Assembly: GCA_051453625.1 (NCBI GenBank)
Contig: JBOZIK010000001.1
Location: 258,844,969-258,908,968, forward strand
From: Welwitschia mirabilis
Lineage: Eukaryota; Gnetophyta; Gnetopsida; Welwitschiales
Length of the DNA: 64,000 nt
Reading direction: 5' to 3'
In this document: positions 60,601 through 64,000 of the stretch, in pieces
Position numbering within the stretch: position 1 is the stretch's first letter
How the letters are laid out: each line of letters opens with the position of its first letter
Translations under genes and position numbers: made by a program
Notes under the pieces: generated by a model
The model's database searches: none
What the model was told of the DNA's origin: nothing
What the model saw: only the letters and a program-made list of their open reading frames with translations

Positions 60601-63600
60601 CACTTGATAGCTTAAGTTGTTCTTGATATAGTGGCTATTTTCCTTAATTGATTTAGATTATATAGGGTCAATCTTCATGATAGGTTGATTTGGTAATCAA
60701 ATAGATGTTGCATTTAGAATAGATTTTGCATCTCATTTACATAATATGTTTATTTGTATTATTTACTTTACATTATTATTTTGTTCCACTTAGAAAGTGC
60801 ATAAGTATATTGTTTGAAATTAATTCTCTTTTTTCTTGTCTATTCCTTCAATGGAATTAAAACATTTGGATCCACTCTCATCTATATTAGTGCGTTGTAT
60901 TTGTGCATATATTTATGATTGACAAGATTTAACTAAGGATATAACATTACATAAATATGCACATCAATAATAGTCAAAACTATAAATCAAAGAAAATTAA
61001 GAAAAATCCATAACTAAACCTTTAAATAAAGGTGTTTCCTTAATGTTTAAAAGTCAGCCATAATCTTAGTAAGTAAAAAAATTAACCAAAACCATTCCTT
61101 ATGAGATGAGATGTCTTGTATTAGAGTTCAATTAACTCTTTTAAGTTGTATAAGAATTTTATCATCATTTTAAAGTAACTTTTTTATCAAACCAAAAAGA
61201 TAAATTAAATAGTTACGAACCTATATGTAGTAAAAATAAAAGAAACTATAATATAAATTAAAATATTATATAATAACAAAGCATGATATTAAAATTAATC
61301 TTATCAAAATATCAAGATAACCTTGTCATTAGAGCATTCTATTAAAAAAACTCATAAAGAGTAGAGCTATAAAACTTTGATTATTTAATTTGATAAGTAG
61401 TCAATCTTCAAACTTATAGCAAATCCATCAAAGAGCTAAAATTATTATAAAGATGGTGAGAAATTATCTAGACTAATCAATAATATATATGTTATATAAC
61501 ATTAAATATTTAGATGTAAATTTGAAATAATATAAATATATTTAGCTTAAGATATGTGATTAATTACTTTTTAAAAGTAATAAGATAAAAATAACTTAAA
61601 TTAAATTGACAATTCATTGTAACAAGGAAAAAACAAAAGGTACAATTGATTTCAACATTTACATGTACCTAAAATAAGATATGAACAACATTGATTCTAT
61701 AACGCCAATAATCCATCATTATATTACTAATGTATTGAAGCATAAGATATAATTTATTATGTATTATTTACCTAATGAAGATATCAATGATTTTCATGTC
61801 ATAAGATAAACGATAGAATACAAAATGCACTAGGAATTACATCATCATTTACACTAGTTATATTCATGGATATTTGATATAAATTATACATAAATAAGTA
61901 GAATGAATGAAATTAACTTGTATTCTCTATTAATCACTCTTTCATTTTAATTAACCTTATAATAATGATAGAAAAGGATAAATAAAAATTAAATAATAAC
62001 AAACAACTAGGGGACCTATCTTAGATTCATTTTGATAGCATTTTAATAAGGAATACTTGAATAGATCATGTGTTAAAGAACCAAATCAAATATGAAGAAT
62101 AACAGAACTCAAGATCTATTACTAAGGAAATTGAATTAGAAGTAGATTGGAACACATTCTTTAAGTAAAGCTAATAATTCAACTCCTTTTATAATGAGAA
62201 AGAGTTTCATTTTAAATGAATTGTAAAGGTAATTAAGAAAAAGTACAAATGATATTAGTACAAAAACTAAAATATGATATTACATATTTAAAATAAAGAT
62301 CACTTTAATACCAATGTTTGCATTTGTTGTTACCCATTTATAGCATGTGATAATGTTTCCATCATTATTACATATTTGTCACATATCATCCAAATTTATA
62401 TTTCTTATTGATAAGGATTACCTATGAGTATTCAATTAATAATTTGGCTTATTACTTAGAAATAACATGAAATACCAAAATCACATTTATATTTTTATTA
62501 CGAACCAATGAATACCATTTTCACATACTATGCTTGGGTGATAAATATATTAAACTCTCATTTCTTAAAATGATTCTATAGGATATTTTCTTTTAGTACA
62601 TGTATTTTCCATCTATCTTGATGTAATATGAAATTGTACCTTATTGTTAACTTGTCCTACTATGATGAACTTAGCTTAAAAATAAAAGACTTTAAAACAT
62701 TTATTACAAGCTATAAATGTGTGCATGATAGGGCTATGATAAGAGGGCAAAAAGATTATTTGATTAAAAATCATAAAAATTTTCTTAAACATGTTAAACT
62801 CATGACATATTATTTATGGTAAAATTTAGTTACAATTGTATCACTATAATTATTCTAAGTTTATGTAAAATTATACTAGGAATGAAAACTATATGAAGAT
62901 AAACCTATCTTTTATTAAAATGTAACTAGGACTTCCATTTATAGTATTGTCCTAGTGTTATTCTTTTAAAGGGTTAAAATTAGTTAAAAAGTAGTAAAGT
63001 AGCATAATATGAATGCTTATATGTGTATAGTAAAGATTTAGTAAATGTAAAGGAAGAGTTATTGACTAGTAAATATATTGAGAAAAGAAATCATAGCTCT
63101 AAGCATATAGCATGAATAAAACCATAATAGGATGAGTCTTCATCAAAACAAATTTACTCTATAACTAAATCATTAGAATTACTTTAAGCTTTCATTTATC
63201 AAGCCTGATGACATAATCTTATTCATCACATAAGTGTTGGTGAATCGTCCATGCCATCCTAACGTTCATAATACACTTCCTAAGTATGAAAAAGACATAA
63301 AAATCCCAAAGGTCATCAAATGATAGTTAGACCATGAACTAATATAATAACATGAAGAATCACTCATAAATCATATAAAATATCAACATGATTTAAATTA
63401 AATCAACAATTCACAACTTGAAATGAAAATTTTAAATTGAATAAATAATAGCACTTTATTAAAATAAGGGAGAAAAATCTACATATTCACAAAAGACTTA
63501 ATATAAAGCTTGAAATGTCACTAGCCTTAGGTGTTAGTTCATTCCTAAGGAAAAATGATTAAAACAAAGACATAGTTAAAACTCCTTTGATTATTAAAAT

Positions 63601-64000
63601 ATTATTAAAAGATAATATATTATAAAATAATGCTAAAATAACCTTTTATAGAATAAAAATTGGGGTCAAGGTTAGGGTTTTAGGAATCTATGAACTTTTA
63701 AAAAATATCATATAAGTAGACCAAATGCTTCAATAGATTCCTTAACTATTAGAGGTCCTAGAACATGATACTATAGTGCTAAAATGCAATATGAATGGAA
63801 TCAACATGGAATCCTAATGATTTTATTAACTTTCTATGGACTTAGCTTTTAGGATCTTGTACATGCTTAATATTGAGTGAAAAAATAAAAGCATCATTGG
63901 TAAAGGTAAAATGTTAGTTTTCCATGACTACAATAGTATGAATTAAGATAAAATGATAAAACCATAAAAACAACAATTTAAACATGCTAAATTAAATTTA
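57634..64000. other. 6.4 kb without recognisable genes or elements
   Basis: Read in both directions; frames are short and no retroelement, transposase or RNA motif is recognised. Open frames at 60,190-60,402 and 62,628-62,822 show no family features and are best seen as chance. It may be older, fully eroded repeat sequence. Confidence 0.5.
58048..58103. repeat. pyrimidine simple repeat, (TTTTC)n-like
   Basis: A run of T with C every five bases on average (CTTTTCTTTTCTTTTC repeated, with one GTTTTATTTTTTT interruption). Low-complexity tract. Confidence 0.9.

Noticed and set aside
1-64000. Fungal genome with RIP-mutated repeats
   Set aside because: The Q-to-stop pattern looks similar, but the element lineages (Athila/Tat-like gypsy, two-knuckle copia with accessory ORF, methionine-tRNA PBS with long LTRs) are of plant type.

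Overview
The window looks like a gene-poor, repeat-filled stretch of a plant nuclear genome. It is very A+T rich (roughly a quarter G+C by eye). I find no intact protein-coding gene, no rRNA, no tRNA and no CRISPR. What can be recognised is a stack of old, decayed LTR retrotransposons of plant-type lineages: Ty3/gypsy elements of the Athila/Tat kind on the minus strand and Ty1/copia elements on the plus strand. All reading frames are broken by stop codons and frameshifts. Many stops are TAA/TAG where the family has glutamine, and CG and CTG/CAG look scarce, as expected after long cytosine methylation and deamination.

Left third (1-25,000). Bases 1-1,720 hold a degenerate tandem repeat of about 150 bp. 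At 3,230-8,230 lies a minus-strand gypsy pol/gag relic (G1), then a minus-strand copia gag scrap at 8,676-9,120. A nearly full-length gypsy element (G2) occupies 10,299-22,576 with two LTRs of 1.14 and 1.18 kb, a degenerate primer-binding site, gag, protease, RT, RNase H and integrase relics, and a 3.4 kb extra region before its 3' LTR. A 10-base N run sits inside it. Right of G2 is a gag fragment with a PBS-like site (G3).

Middle (about 25,850-57,633). This is one outer copia element (C1) opened by three separate insertions. Its 5' LTR is split by gypsy element G4 (26,423-32,892). Its gag is split by a second copia, C2 (34,152-39,613). Its integrase is split by L5 (41,653-51,622), which has 1.81 kb LTRs and a near-perfect 5-bp target duplication. 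When the insertions are read through, C1 reads in family order: LTR, PBS, gag, zinc knuckles, protease, integrase, RT, RNase H, an extra downstream ORF, LTR. L5 also ends in a scrap of what looks like a third LTR.

Right end (57,634-64,000) has no recognisable gene or element apart from simple pyrimidine-rich sequence.

The coding relics do not work together today. They are successive layers of insertion, and the nesting gives their relative order: C1 is older than G4, C2 and L5. All lineage names rest on motif recognition by eye, and no database search was run.
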